Positions 10,374-21,647 of a stretch of DNA of 64,000 nucleotides are shown piece after piece. Every line of letters starts with the position of its first letter. The stretch's first letter is position 1. The stretch comes from Chloranthus sessilifolius (taxonomy: Eukaryota; Streptophyta; Magnoliopsida; Chloranthales; Chloranthaceae): NCBI GenBank assembly GCA_021018995.1, contig CM037593.1:37275810-37339809 (forward strand), given 5' to 3'. Under the pieces are notes generated by a model, which was not told the DNA's origin, searched no databases, and worked only from the letters and a program-made list of their open reading frames with translations. The translations under genes and the position numbers were made by a program.

Positions 10374-10796
10374 TACTAGGTGGGAGGACCGGTCGAGGAA
10401 ATCCATGAACGGCTTTGTTAAAGTGAAGATGGACGGAGCTTGGGTTGAATCGACGTAATTGGCTTGGGATGAATAAAAGGGGTTCTGAATGCCCTATCAC
10501 TGTTAAGCGATGGGATTATTTTTATAAGGGGTAAGGGGTGGAACGCGGTTATCTTCCAAAGGGACTCTTTAAAGGTTCATGCGGCGGTATCCCGTCCTAC
10601 TGCTTGCATTTTCAATGAAATTAAGCCATCTCGGGGGGTGTTCCAAAATGTTTGGTATCATCATATTCTTAGAACAGCTGATGGTGGAACGGATTTGCTA
10701 CCAAATTTTGGTATGGATTTAGATAGTTGTAAAGTGTGGACGACACGTGTCCCTCCACCTCTTTCTTCCTCTCTATTGCCTGCGCTTGATTATTAA
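10374..10796 (+). pseudogene. RNase H-like (RVT_3 type) C-terminal fragment
   Basis: The second half reads openly from about 10548 to the stop at 10796. It has 'NAVIFQRDSLKVHAAV', 'FQNVWYHHILRTADGGTDLL' and 'VWTTRVPPPLSSSLLPALDY*', which matches the C-terminal layout of plant LINE-associated or stand-alone RNase H domains (VIFESDSL..., HI.RTAN..AD.LA, VW....P..L..LL..D). The N-terminal part is stop-broken but contains 'FVKVKMDGAW', like the usual K.N.DGA start. The final NADxLAK motif is altered, so it would be inactive. It begins right after the Copia-1 target site. Confidence 0.6.
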
Positions 10797-10821
10797 TGAA
10801 TTGTTTCTCTAGTTTAAAAAA

Positions 10822-12085
10822 GGGAAATTTACATCGACCCTGTCAGATGTACCTTTTCCTACAGAGACCCTATAGTTTCACCTTTACCCAAATCGACTAG
10901 TTGGAAGTCTAACCGACCCTAAGGATAGCAAAAAGTCTAAATTACTCCCTTTCTTTAACGCACAAAAACATCATCTTCTTTCTCATTTTAATCTGTTACA
11001 GTTTCTAAAAATCAGAGGTGACGAAGGTGACGACGTCTTCTCCTCAATCCAATCTATTCTGATATGCTATTTGGATCGACCCAGATACACCTTTATAAGG
11101 AGATATCGTCTCTTAAAAAAAAAAAAAAAAAAAAAAAAATTTAAACAGTCGATGCCTACTCTTAACACAGTCAATGCCGACTCTTAAAATAGTCGATGGC
11201 GACTCTTTTAACATGGTGCCATCGCTTTAACAAATCGATTGACTATTTACTAATCGATGGCATCGTGTCGCCATCATCGACTATATAAAAAATAATAATT
11301 TTGTATAAGGTTTTGTTTTTTTTATATCGATAAATGATGTAATGTACACATACATATCGACAGTAAAATAAATGCCATTGTAAAATTAAAAAATAATTAA
11401 AAATAAAAATTAATAAATAAATAAAAATAAAAATAAAATTTATATTAATGATGGCAATCAGGTACACAATGCCATCGATTAAAAAAATAAAAAAATAATA
11501 ATAAATAAAATAAATAAATAAAAGTTTATTTTTTTATTTTTATTTTTTTATACAATCGATGGCAACTGTATACACAGTCGCCATCGATTGTGTAAACAGT
11601 AGATACCGACTGTAAAAAAAAAAATAAAAATAAAAAAAATTATATACAGTCGATACACAGTCACCATCGATTGTGTAAACAGTCGATGCCAACTGAAAAA
11701 AAAAAAAATCTTTTTTTATACAGTCGATGTCGATTGTGATTTTAGCATCGAAAAAAAATAATTTCAAAATAAATACCTTAAAAAGAAGAAGAAAAAATGC
11801 AAATATCAGATGGCATAGATCTAGGTGTATCCTCTTTTTTTTTTTGGACGGTTTAGATCTAGGTGTACCTTAGAAATAGAGCTTTCTGTTGAATCTCTAT
11901 GTTGAGAAAGATCCTTGGGCAGATTACAATGAGGAAGAAGACGATGCTTTTGTGCGTTAAAGAAAGGTGTAATTTTGACTTTTTATTGTGACTAGGCTTG
12001 GAGCTGGTCGATTTGGGTAAAGGTGAAACTATAGGGTCTCTGCAGTAAAAGGTACATCTGATAGGATCGGTTAGATAAATTTCCC
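10822..12085. mobile_element. Mutator-like non-autonomous element with palindrome-rich interior
   Basis: Both ends are present. GGGAAATTTACATCGACCCT... (10822 to about 10900) is the inverted copy of 12008-12085 (...GGATCGGTTAGATAAATTTCCC). The arms match over about 78 bp with few differences. The flanks TTTAAAAAA (10813-10821) and TTTTAAAAA (12086-12094) are an approximate 9-10-bp duplication, and long TIR plus 9-bp target repeat is the Mutator pattern. No transposase is encoded. The interior is AT-rich with arrays of TCGATGGCGACT-like units. Two further right ends lie at 2229-2306 and 3024-3103. Confidence 0.85.
11140..11760. repeat. Array D: CGATGGCGACTGT/ACAGTCGCCATCGA repeats
   Basis: Many units alternate ACAGTCGATGCCGACTC, ACAGTCGCCATCGATTGTGTAAAC and their inverses, separated by A/T-rich spacers. 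The longest clean units are near 11560-11600 and 11640-11700. The array lies inside the Mutator-like element at 10822-12085. Confidence 0.8.
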
Positions 12086-12317
12086 TTTTAAAAAAAAAGG
12101 ATGCGATTAGAAACCACTAATCAAAACTTAGACTAAAAGACTTACTATTTTTATTTGGCACCCACCATTTTACTGAAAGCGCTTACTTAATGAACGCTTG
12201 CGCTACAACTTAATACACCATCAAACATCATTATGTGGGTTTTTTTTAATTCATAGGAGACGGTCAGAAGTTCCAGAGACGACACTCAGAAGTTGAAGAG
12301 AAGACAGTTAAAAAGAA
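12086..12317. other. Spacer, nothing recognised
   Basis: I see no coding potential or known element between the Mutator-like end and the fold-back MITE. The A-run at 12089-12097 belongs to the target site. Confidence 0.4.
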
Positions 12318-12645
12318 GGGTACCTTTCCTGTGCTTAAAACATTGACCTCTTTGAATATGGAGATCTTTTTTCACATTAATATTATACAAAATAGATCTC
12401 GAGATCATGTGTCTACCATCAGATGGTCATATTTTTATTCCATGTAGTAACAATCTCAAAACATTAATATGATTATGGGCATACATCAAATATAATTCTT
12501 CGATCAATATTTGAAAAGTGTGTCACATGGAATAAAAATTTGATCGTCTGATGGTATGCTCATAATCTTGAATCTATCGTGTGCAAAAATGGGGCGAAAA
12601 AAAACTCCATCGTTTGATTCAAAGAAGTCAATGATTTAAGTGCGT
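12318..12645. mobile_element. Fold-back MITE copy 1
   Basis: Two arms of about 120 bp are inverted copies. The left arm (GTGCTTAAAACATTGACCTC, then CTTTGAAT, then CATCAGATGGTCATATTTTT) pairs with the right arm (AAATTTGATCGTCTGATGG ... CAAAGAAGTCAATGATTTAAG). Arm motifs (ATTGACxxCTTTGAATC, ACGATGGAGATT, GATCTTGAGACCATG, CCATCAGACGGTCAA, TTCCATGTGRCA) recur at 44798-45218, 45728-46140, 46150-46325 and 47000-47275. It has no coding content. Target duplication is not clear for this copy. Confidence 0.7.
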
Positions 12646-12994
12646 GAAACATGGGTTGAGAAGGAAAAAATTTAAAATTGAAGGCAAGTTTCTATCCTAT
12701 AGTTGGGGTAGTGGTGAAAGAATCAGGTTTTGGAAAGAACTTTGTGGTCTCTTTAAAACCAGCAGTGATGAAGATGTGCTCCCTGGGGATAATGTAGAGT
12801 TTAATGGGGAGTATGAAATTTTAGACTTAAAAGAAATCAAAGTAATAGTGAAATCTTTAGCTTTAATAGGATGGATGCTTTCCTTAAGATGGAAAGGAAG
12901 AATGCCCTTGGCGGGGATGTTAGAAAGTGGGGCGTTACCAAGAAGAAAACTTTTGGGGGATGTGGGGATACTGGGAATACATGGTAAAATGTGA
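12644..12994 (+). pseudogene. LINE-like fragment with zinc-knuckle/RT-tail motif
   Basis: A reading frame of 116 codons includes 'FLSYSWGSGERIRFWKELCGLF', close to the 'VGDGRRIRFWEDLW' block that follows the reverse transcriptase in plant L1-type LINEs. The rest is not clearly alignable. The matching downstream block 'LWKLKIPLKIKLFGWG' lies at 36136 on the same strand, on the other side of Gypsy G2. The two may be halves of one LINE split by the 22.9-kb insertion, with internal loss. Confidence 0.5.
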
Positions 12995-13042
12995 TACGGT
13001 AAAACTTTTTATCATGGATTCAACTGGTTGGGTGTTTTTAAG

Positions 13043-14474
13043 TGATAAGTGTTGAAAAGTATTGATATTTGATCTCTTAAATAGATAGATTCTCATCCGG
13101 TGAAAACTATTAATATATTTTGTATTATTTTAACGATTTACAGAATTAGAGATAAGCTAAGCATGAAATAGTCCAAGAGTTCATAAAATAACGTAAAATT
13201 TGCGTAACGTTGGGTCATCCAAAACTTATCCCGACTTGTAACTCTATTTTAACCTTTAAAGCATCGAATTCGTGAAATTTGTATTTCACACAAAGTTGTA
13301 AAGCTCGTTGTCTTCTTTCCAAAATCGTAAGAATTGCGTCAATTTGATTTAGAGTCAAAAGTTATGCTCCAAATATCGAGGCTATGTCTTTAGTCATGAA
13401 AATTTGGGACCTCGATCAACCGATCGAATTTGAGGGTCGGTCGATAGATTATGGGTTGAATTTTCACGTTTTTAATGTGCAAAAATAAATTTAAGTAAGC
13501 CAAAGTGAAATATTATGCTCACAGGGGTAACCCTATAAGTACTATGTTATGAGTTAGGGTTGGAGAGTTCTCTTTTTTATATTGTCTTTATCATTTTCTT
13601 CTATTTTTCTATCATTTTTAGCTTCATAGAAAGGGGATTAGCCCACATTTTTACACGATTATAGTGGTTGTATAGCTTAAAGTTGTTTTGTGGAGCTAGT
13701 TGGAGATTCTATTTGGGCATTTTAATGGATTATTTTTATTTTATGTTATTATAATTTTTATGTTGAAATGTGTGGCTAATCATTTAGAGTTTTAGAATCT
13801 AATGAATCTCATTTGAGGATTCATTCATAAATTAGATCTATGATTAGTATTTTATTAGATGCTTCTGTGGATTAACTGTCATTTGCTCTTGCCGTTTAGT
13901 GGGATCTAATCATAAATTCGAGATATGGGAATTAGTCAAACATTTCTCATGATCTTAAATCTGTAATTAGGAACTCTAATCTTAATTCAAATGCTAAAAA
14001 TTTAGACTCATTAATTCATGGTGATTAGATCTTTTTAATACAGTGAATGGTTTGACTCTTTTGTTTAGAGGATTTGGAAGAGCATTACATTAGGATTTAA
14101 TATTGATTTAATTGTCTTATTTTTTCATAGATTATTTATTGATTTTAATAATTTATGTGGTGTCGCATCAATTCGATTCCAACTATTAGATCTAAAAATG
14201 TTGATGATGAACCAAAGATGGGAGTATTTAGTATCCTAAATCTCCCTTGTTTCTTGTGAGTAATTTTATATTGCATGGATTTGTTTAATCTTTCTACTTC
14301 TCATATTTGGTACGCTAGCTTAAGATTGGTGTAAATTCAATTAAGCTCTTAGATTAGTGCATCGTATCCTTTTAATTTCTATCTGGCATCCTTGAAGGTC
14401 CGACCTCGTACTTTACACCCGTTCACTACAGTCCAACTCGTGCACTTATGAGTATCACTTATAAATCAACAACA
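13043..14474 (+). repeat. G2 5' LTR
   Basis: 1432 bp. It aligns over its whole length with 34515-35925, with many substitutions and small indels (roughly a tenth of positions by eye), so this is the oldest of the three nested elements. Phrases shared with the G1 LTR include TCATCCAGAACTTATCCxGACTTG and the CGATCGATCGA patch. Confidence 0.92.
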
Positions 14475-14480
14475 AATTTT

Positions 14481-14500
14481 TGGAGCCGCTGTCAGGGATG
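14481..14500 (+). other. G2 primer binding site (tRNA-Asp type, degraded)
   Basis: TGGAGCCGCTGTCAGGGATG resembles the TGGCGCCGTTGCCGGGGA site used by many Athila/Tat elements. It lies 6 bases after the LTR end. Confidence 0.7.
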
Positions 14501-15346
14501 GCGTATTGAAATTTTAGGAATCGAAATTAGTCTTAGAATTTTTGAGAAAAAAATCAATCTTTCTATTAGTCTTAAAAAAAAGTGTGTGCTATCGATAAAC
14601 TCTCATGGGGGTTCAAATCTAGAATTATGTGCTATTTGTTGCAATCCGATGCACATTACACCTATGTGTCTCTTGAATAACCCATACACATTACACCTAT
14701 TACCCTGAACAAGTTCACTCAAATCCTGTTTAAAATACTTTTAACTGACAGAGTCAACCCAATGACATGTAGGAGTTTAATCTACCTCCAATGTGTAATA
14801 TGATATCTAACTCTAATCAGAGTTCTTACCGCAAAAATTTCTCATATGAGTTTTTATAACAAACTCAATACTTTCAAGACACAAAACCATATGCACCAGC
14901 CCAAACTTCTTCTTCCTTCGAAGAATATTTAAAAAGTTGTATGCACACCATAAATCAGGCACTTTCTATATTAGAATCTCAAGTTAGTCAATTGGCCAAG
15001 TGCTTATAAAATGAGGATACAATAGAGGAGTCATTTATTGACACCGATATAAATGAAAAACATCTTCAATATGACTCATCTGATTTCGTTTAGGAATATA
15101 AACAGGATCAATTGGTCGCTACGTTCGAGACTGAAACCACAAGCGTTGAGGTAGTGCGAGTGTGAGAAGAAGAGGAAATGGAATGGAGCAATACTAATGT
15201 CGAGGAGGGAATTGAGAATCAAATGAAGTCGAGTTAGATAAAAAAGGATACCCCTATAGACTCGGAAGCTTCTCTACCCAACTTAACCGACGAGTTTGAT
15301 GTCGAGTCAACACCTGAAGGAATGAGAGTCATGTTAGTCAAACATC
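14500..15346 (+). pseudogene. G2 gag remnant
   Basis: A CCHC knuckle is intact in one frame (CAICCNPMHITPMC, about 14628-14672). After frame breaks, 'YAPAQTSSSFEEYLKSCMHT' and 'INQALSILESQVSQLAK' (about 14890-15000) match the post-knuckle region of Athila-type gag. From 15027 an acidic stretch with stops follows, ending in 'STPEGMRVMLVKH' where C3 is inserted. The sequence resumes after C3 at 32025. No protease motif follows. Gag would package RNA; it is inactive here. Confidence 0.7.
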
Positions 15347-15412
15347 CGTTGGATATTTAAACTTTTAAATAGTGGGGGATTGTTAGATATTTAAAAGTTT
15401 ATTAAACTTGTC
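15027..15412 (+). repeat. 386-bp direct repeat X, left copy
   Basis: Identical in length to 27533-27918, with 8 differences counted by eye. It spans the end of G2 gag, the C3 target site ACATC (15342-15346) and the first 66 bp of the C3 5' LTR (15347-15412). G1 starts immediately after it. Confidence 0.95.
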
Positions 15413-17219
15413 TGATGTGCAGTGAAATATGATGATATTTCACCCCTAAATACCTACATTTAGCCACCCGATGAAAGCTATTTAATATGTTTTATATAGC
15501 TTTAGTGATTTACAAATCTGGAGATGTGTTGAGCATAAAATAATCCAAAAGTTCATAATATAACGTCAAATTCGTGCTACTTTGAATCATCCAGAACTTA
15601 TCCTGACTTGGAGCTTAATATTTACCTTTAAAACATTAGATTTATGAAATGGTTAAAACACCAAAGTTGAAGAGCTCGTCGTCTTCTTTTCAACGCCGCA
15701 AGAATCGCCTCAATCCGACTTCGGGATAAAAGGTTATGACCAAAATATTGAGGTTGTGTCTGTTGAAGAGTTAGGCCGAGTTTCACGAAAATCTGGGAAG
15801 GTCGATCGATCGACCCTTTTTGGTTGATCGATCGACCTAATCCAGAGGACTTGGAAATTAAAAACAAAATTTGATCTGGTCGATTGATCGACCAAGTTTG
15901 AATTTGAGTTCGAAATTGTGTTTGGCCGCGAGAATCTCGGTACTCTTTTCAAGGAACAAAATCTTTGATTCAAGGAGGAAAAAGCGGCTTCCGTTTTGGC
16001 AATTAGTAGGAATATATTTTCGGAGTTATATTCATTCCGGGGTCGTTCTGTTTTTGGGAGTTTTGATTTTTCTGCATTCTTCTGTTTTAGTTTTCTGCGT
16101 TTCAAAGTGTAAGGGCATTAAGTCCTAGTTTCTTGAACTATCTTTTTAATATTCATTTTGAGAAGAAGATAAGTCTTAGTTTTTCTGATTTGGATCTACT
16201 TTCAAGAAGGAGGTGTACGTACTTTGGATTAAAAGCTTTTCGTGGATAATATTAAAGCTCTTTACGGTATTTTTAAATATTGATGTTAATGTCGGTTTAT
16301 ATTTCAACCATGTTATTTACTGTTACTATGTGTGGCTAGTTTCATTAAGGATGGGGATCTAATGAACCCCATCCGAGGTATTCATTTATATTAATATAAA
16401 TCTGTGTGATTAAGATGTCAAATACTTTTTAAGGCCCTAATATTATTATTGAAAATGGTGAAATCTGATTTCAGTCTAAGATCTAGGAGCAAATCATGCC
16501 CTATGATTTCAAATCTGCAATAATGATTTTATCCTAATTATTACCCATCTCGGGGTGAAGTTTTACTGTCATCTGAGGTGTGAGTGTTAATCACACACTC
16601 ATAGGGTGTTAATCATACATCTCCTTGATTTCGGATTGATAGTGTGACTTTATCCCAGTGGTGAGTTCCAATCACTATCTGAGGTGTGGGTGTTAATCAC
16701 ACACTCATGGGGTGTTAATCATACACCTCCTTGATCTTAGATCGTACTTTGGAAATTACCCTAGAGATTGGGTTCTAAATATTGTCCGAGGTGTGAGTGT
16801 CAATCATACACTCATGGGATGTTAATAATACATTTCCGTGATCTCAGATTTATATTTTAGAACTGACGTGTGTATGGGGTAGTACTTCTTTTGAGAAATA
16901 TGTTAAAGATCTCACATCTCAATCCACAGATTGGTATTCTTAAATGATAAACCTACGATGGGAGGATTTAACATCCCAATCCTTATCCTTCATTAATTGT
17001 TTAATTCTTAGATTCCGTTAGTATTTATCTCATTTATCAGAAGTTCTCAAAATTCTAGGTTGTTGGTTACTGTGATAGATCTGTGGAAATTCTTCTAGTT
17101 AATTGCTATTTCTGATTTTAAATTTTTTAACCAATCCTCGTGGGAAGGATCTCGTACTTTGCACCCACTGACTACATCACAATTCGTGCACTTGCGAGTA
17201 CAACTTAATTCACACATCA
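15413..17219 (+). repeat. G1 5' LTR
   Basis: 1807 bp, TGATGTGCAG...CACACATCA. It contains two perfect 16-bp palindromes GGTCGATCGATCGACC or one-base variants near 15797 and 15820, a third near 15878, and a block of three tandem units of about 110 bp at 16565-16860. By eye about 22 differences from the 3' LTR occur in the first 460 bp, many at CG sites. Confidence 0.95.
16565..16860 (+). repeat. Three tandem ~110-bp units in the G1 5' LTR
   Basis: GAGGTGTGAGTGTTAATCAC begins units near 16574, 16681 and 16792. Each has the small inverted pair GTGAGTGTTAATCACACACTC and GTGTTAATCATACA. The same block at 26917-27160 in the 3' LTR has lost part of the third unit. Confidence 0.85.
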
Positions 17220-17225
17220 AGTTTT

Positions 17226-17245
17226 TGGCGCCGCTACCGGGGGCT
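17226..17245 (+). other. G1 primer binding site (tRNA-Asp type)
   Basis: TGGCGCCGCTACCGGGGGCT, 6 bases after the LTR end, differs from the classic TGGCGCCGTTGCCGGGGA at three or four positions. Confidence 0.85.
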
Positions 17246-17368
17246 GGGCGTAGAAAATTAAAAACTTTTGGGAAATAGAAAATTAATTTTAAGAATCTTT
17301 GTAGGTTTGAACTCAGTAACTTAAAAAAATAATAATAATAATAAAATAATTTCAAAAACAATATTGAG

Positions 17369-17735
17369 ATCGATCAATCGACCTGAACTGTCGATCAATC
17401 GACTCTCCAAAAAAATCCGAAAAAAAAATATAAAAAAAAATCTCTTCTGTAATCTTTGAATTTTAGATTTTTGAAAGTAAAAAAATAAAAATAAATAAAT
17501 AAACATTCTTTGAGTATCGATCGATCGACCAAAACAGTCGATCAATCGACTCTCCAAAATCTGCAAAAATCTCGCTTGTAATCTCCGGATTTTGGATTTT
17601 TCGAATTTAAAAAAATAATAATAAATTTTAAAAATTCAAATTTTGAATCCTCGATCGATCGACCTTAACCGTCGATCAATCGAACATTCTCTCTTGGTCG
17701 ATCAATCGACCTAAACAGTCGATCAATCGAAAAAA

Positions 17736-17773
<38 letters not shown>

Positions 17774-17818
17774 TTCCTATTCTCTCGATCGATCGACCTA
17801 AACAGTCGATCAATCGAA
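17369..17818 (+). repeat. G1 leader array of five CGATCGATCGA stem-loop pairs
   Basis: Five pairs of the form TCGATCGATCGACC - 6 or 7 bases (TAAACA-like) - GTCGATCAATCGA lie at 17369-17404, 17517-17550, 17651-17683, 17697-17730 and 17785-17818. The two halves of each pair are complementary, allowing G-U pairs. The first three pairs sit in longer repeats of about 140 bp with the same AT-rich filler (CTxCCAAAAxxTC...GTAATCTxxGxATTTT). A (TA)n tract lies at 17740-17772. Confidence 0.85.
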
Positions 17819-17849
17819 CCAGAGTCTACGGAAGAAAAATCTTCGCACT

Positions 17850-19457
17850 TTGTGTATGCGCACGAGGTCATCTAGGGATAAACCTTTAGAACCTCTGAAT
17901 CTCGAGATTGAGCGAGCGTGTCGTTCAAATAGAAAAGAAGTTAGAACAGGTCGACAAGTGAGAACCGAAACATCAATTCTATTCGAAATGAATGCAAACG
18001 ACTGTGAAAAACAACATCATGAAAATGAGGAGGAACCAACCCTGAGGGAGTTGTTCGCTCCAATTACTACAAATACCCCTTCTTGCATCACGTATCCTGC
18101 TACACCTGGTGGCAGATTTGAAATTCGTACAAATGTGATTCAAATCCTTCCAATCTTTCATGGCATGGATAGAGAAGATCCATATCAACATATCAAAGAC
18201 TTTGTTGAAGTCTGTTCATCAGTATATCAAAATTTTAGTGAAGAATCTGTGAGACTATGTCTATTTCCTTTCTCTATAAAGGATAAGGCCAAAGCATGGT
18301 TAAACTCTTTACCAGCTGGATCCATAACCACCTGGGATCAAATGGTTAAGAAATTTTTGTCAAAATTCTTTCCCATGGCTAAGACTAATGCTTTAAGACG
18401 TGAAATCACTGATTTTACACAAGAAGATGATAAGAGATTTTATGAAGCCTGGGATAGATTCATGAATATCTTATTAAAGTGTCCCCACCACGGATTCTCA
18501 AAATAGAGATTGGTCCAATATTTTTACAACGGATTGGATCAAGCTAATCGACATTTGATTGAATCCATGAACAGTGGAGAATTCTTGGGACTAGGAGAAA
18601 ATGAATCCAATCAATTCTTGGAAAAGTTAGCGAAAGACTCACAACAATGAGACTTCTCTAGTAGTCGAGATCAGTCAAAGAAGAATCGAGATCAAACAGG
18701 AAGCTCAGCAAAGAAATGAGGATTGTATGTGGTGAAAGAAACACCAGACCTGATGACAAAAATAGATTTCCTCACTCAACAAGTTGAAGAATTAAAATTA
18801 AAGAAAAATGTGAGTGTTGTAAATGTGCAACCAGATCCATACTCATATTGTGCGAGACCAATGCACACATCCGACGGTTGCCCGTCACTGCAAACGTACT
18901 CAGAAGATCCTAGTGAACAATTGAATGCGTTGAACACGTACGGGCGCAATCAAGGAAATGCTTTCAATGAAAACAATCTAAACAATTGGAAATATCATCA
19001 GAATTTCTCATGGAAACAGGGAAATCAAAGACCCCAAGGCAGAGGTCAAGGGATGAATGTATACCCGAATCAAAATTTCAGTCAGGGACCACAACAAGAG
19101 TTTGGTCAAGGACAATTCCAACATCACTATGGAGGAGGAAACCAATATTACCCAAATCAAAATCAAAATGTGCAACCCAGGTAGTCAAACCAAAATTACC
19201 AATTCTCACAATCAACAAGTCAACCGGGGTTTGCACAAAATTTCCCTCCACCAAGATTTAATAATCAACAAGGAAATGTTGTGTCACGTCAGTCCTAGAA
19301 TCAATACCCTCCGAGTGAGGATATGTGGAAGTTCATTCAATCCAATACCTCTTCAATATCAAGGATAGAGACGCAATTAGGAAAATTGGCAACGCTCCTT
19401 TGTGAAAGGGAGAAGGGATCATTCCCAAGCCAACCAGTCCCAAATCTACGATGACAG
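17850..19457 (+). pseudogene. G1 gag
   Basis: Starts at the ATG of 'MCMRTRSSRDKPLEPLNLEIE', a typical Athila-type gag N-terminus. The capsid-like retrotransposon-gag domain lies at residues about 95-215 ('FHGMDREDPYQHIKDFVEVC', 'LCLFPFSIKDKAKAWLNSLP', 'WDQMVKKFLSKFFP'). Stops occur at about 18504, 18648, 18718, 19182, 19297 and 19451. The knuckle is damaged: 'SYCARPMHTSDGCPS' lacks one cysteine of CCHC. A Gln/Asn-rich segment (19000-19180, 'NYPNQNFSQGPQQEFGQGQF'-like) follows. The same frame continues into protease, so gag and pol were one polyprotein. Confidence 0.92.
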
Positions 19458-20690
19458 ATGGCTATTGAGCATGCCTCGACCTCATCTCAGGAGGAGAGCC
19501 AACAACAGATCAAGGCCATCACTACATTGCGATCTGGGAAGCAAATCGACAACAAAGTGGAAATGCCAGAAGAGGATGAGAAGCATGAACCTGTAGTCAA
19601 AATTGAGAAGAATAAGGAAGCAGGAGAAGAAGAGAAACAAGGAAAGCAAGAGAAGAAGATGGAAGATAAGAGCGAGAGAGAGAGAGAGAGAGAGAAAAGT
19701 TTCAGACCCAAAGCCCCATACCCTCAAAGGCTAGTGGGACCAAAGAAGAATCGCAATCAGGAAGGAATCATTGAAATGTTTAAGCAACTGAAGATAAATA
19801 TCCCCTTCCTAGACGCCATTCAGCAGGTGCCAGTATATGCTAGGTTTCTAAAGGATTTGGTCACGATCAAGCGAAAGACTAATGTCCCGAAGAAAGCCTT
19901 CTTAGCAGAACAGGTAAGCTCCGTTCTACAAGCGAGACTTCCAATTAAATATAAGGACCTTGGATGTCCTACAATTTCAATCATAGGGGAGAATCGCATT
20001 GATCAAGCACTCCTAGACCTTGGAGCAAGTGTCAATTTGTTACCCTATTCTGTGTATAAGGAACTTGAGTTGGGGGAACTAAAACCTACAGCTATGACCC
20101 TTCAACTTGCAGATAGGTCAATTAAGATTCCTAGGGGAATAGTCGAGGATGTCCTGATCAAAGTAGACACTTTCTACTTTCCAGTTGACTTTGTTGTATT
20201 GGATACGACACCCATTCCTCAACACAGAAATAATGTTCCCATAATTTTAGGAAGACCATTCCTGGCAACATCAAACGCACTAATCAATTGCCGAAATGGG
20301 ATAATGAATTTGTCATTTGGGAACATGACTGTGGAATTGAATATTTTTCACATTGCAAAACAGCCTGCTGAAGATGAGGAACATGCACAAGTTTGCATGA
20401 TTGATAACATTGTAGAAAATGAATTTTTTGCTTCAGAGTATGAGGACCCTTTAGAGGCATGTTTAACACATTTTGGTAAAGACTTTGATGTGGATAAGGT
20501 GATACACGAGGTTAATGAGATGCTAGACTCAACGCCACTCTTGGGAGAAAATGAATGTCAACTGAAAGATGAGAAAAAGGAAGAAGATAGCGAAGAAGAA
20601 TCGCATCGATCAAATGAAGGAGAGAAACCAAGGCTGGAACTAAAACCCCTCCCTGCGGATTTGAAATATGCATACCTGGGTATAGAAGAA
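19458..20690 (+). pseudogene. G1 protease region
   Basis: Open from 19458 in the gag frame. It opens with a highly charged linker (E/K-rich, with a (GA)n run giving an ERERERE tract near 19672-19697). The aspartic protease core follows: 'QALLDLGASVNLLPYSVYKE' (about residue 185; D-L-G-A, the form usual in plant Athila/Tat elements) and 'VPIILGRPFLATSNALI' (the flap/ILGRPF strand). It would cleave the gag-pol polyprotein. An acidic region 'EEDSEEESHRS' links to the RT domain. This is the longest undamaged piece of G1 (532 codons, to 21056). Confidence 0.9.
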
Positions 20691-21647
20691 ACTGACCCAG
20701 TAATTATTTCGGCAAATTTAAATGAAGATCAAGAAGAAAAGCTCATCGAAGTACTTCAAGAGTACAAGAGTGCGATCGGATGGTCTATCAAAGACATTAA
20801 AGGAATCAGTCCAACGGTGTGTATGCACCAAATTCATTTGGAAGAAAGCGCTAAACCCTCAAGAGAACCACAATGTAGATTGAATCCAATAATGCAAGAA
20901 GTGGTGAGAAATGAGGTTATTAAGCTGCTAGATGCTGGGATCATATATCCAATCTCCGATAGCACATGGGTGAGCCCAACACAAGTGGTACCCAAAAAGT
21001 CTGGAGTTACAGTGGTGAAAAATGAGGAGAATGAGCTAGTACCACCGAAAGTTTAAACTGGCTGGAGAGTGTGTATTGACTACAGGAAATTGAATTCAAT
21101 GACTAGAAAGGATCACTTTCCTCTCCCATTCATTGACCAAATGCTAGAAAGATTGGTCGGGCACCAATACTATTGTTTCCTTGATGGCTATTCTAGGTAT
21201 AATCAGATAGTCATTGCACCAGAAGATCAGGAAAAGACAACATTCACATGTCCCTTTGGAACGTTTTCTTACCGTCGAATGTCATTCGGACTTTGCAATG
21301 CTCCAGCTACATTCCAAAGGTGTATGTTGAGTATATTCTCTGATATGGTGGAAAGGTTCCTGGAAGTCTTCATGGATGATTTTTCTATTTATGGAGACAA
21401 CTTCAGTGATTGTTTGTATCATCTATCTCTTGTTCTTGCGAGATGTGAAGAGAAAAATCTGGTTCTGAATTGGGAAAAATATCATTTCATGGTGCAACAT
21501 GGTATTGTTCTGGGACATATCATATCATCCCGAGGAATTGAGGTGGACAAAGCTAAGGTAGAATTAATTTCAAACCTTCCACCACCGAGAACAGTCAAAG
21601 AAGTAAGGTCATTCCTTGGACATGCCAGTTTTTATCGCCGTTTTTAA
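20691..21647 (+). pseudogene. G1 reverse transcriptase
   Basis: Blocks in order: 'EVLQEYKSAIGWSIKDIKGI', 'CRLNPIMQEVVRNEVIKLLD', 'WVSPTQVVPKKSGVTV', a stop at 21054, then 'RVCIDYRKLNSMTRKDHFPL', 'FLDGYSRYNQI' (motif A aspartate), 'FGTFSYRRMSFGLCNAPATF' and 'EVFMDDFSIYGDNF' (catalytic DD), then 'NLPPPRTVKEVRSFLGHASF'. A 2-base insertion after FYRR near 21640-21650 shifts the frame. Catalytic aspartates are kept. Confidence 0.95.

Noticed and set aside
15628-16128. Reading frames with repeated SIDRP or SIDRPSQ peptides in the G1 LTRs
   Set aside because: They arise from translating the GGTCGATCGATCGACC palindromes. There is no conservation of frame between the two LTRs beyond DNA identity.
19458-21056. 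The 532-codon G1 frame as an intact host gene
   Set aside because: It is the protease and RT start of G1 pol (DLGASVNLLPYS, ILGRPF), flanked by the rest of gag-pol.
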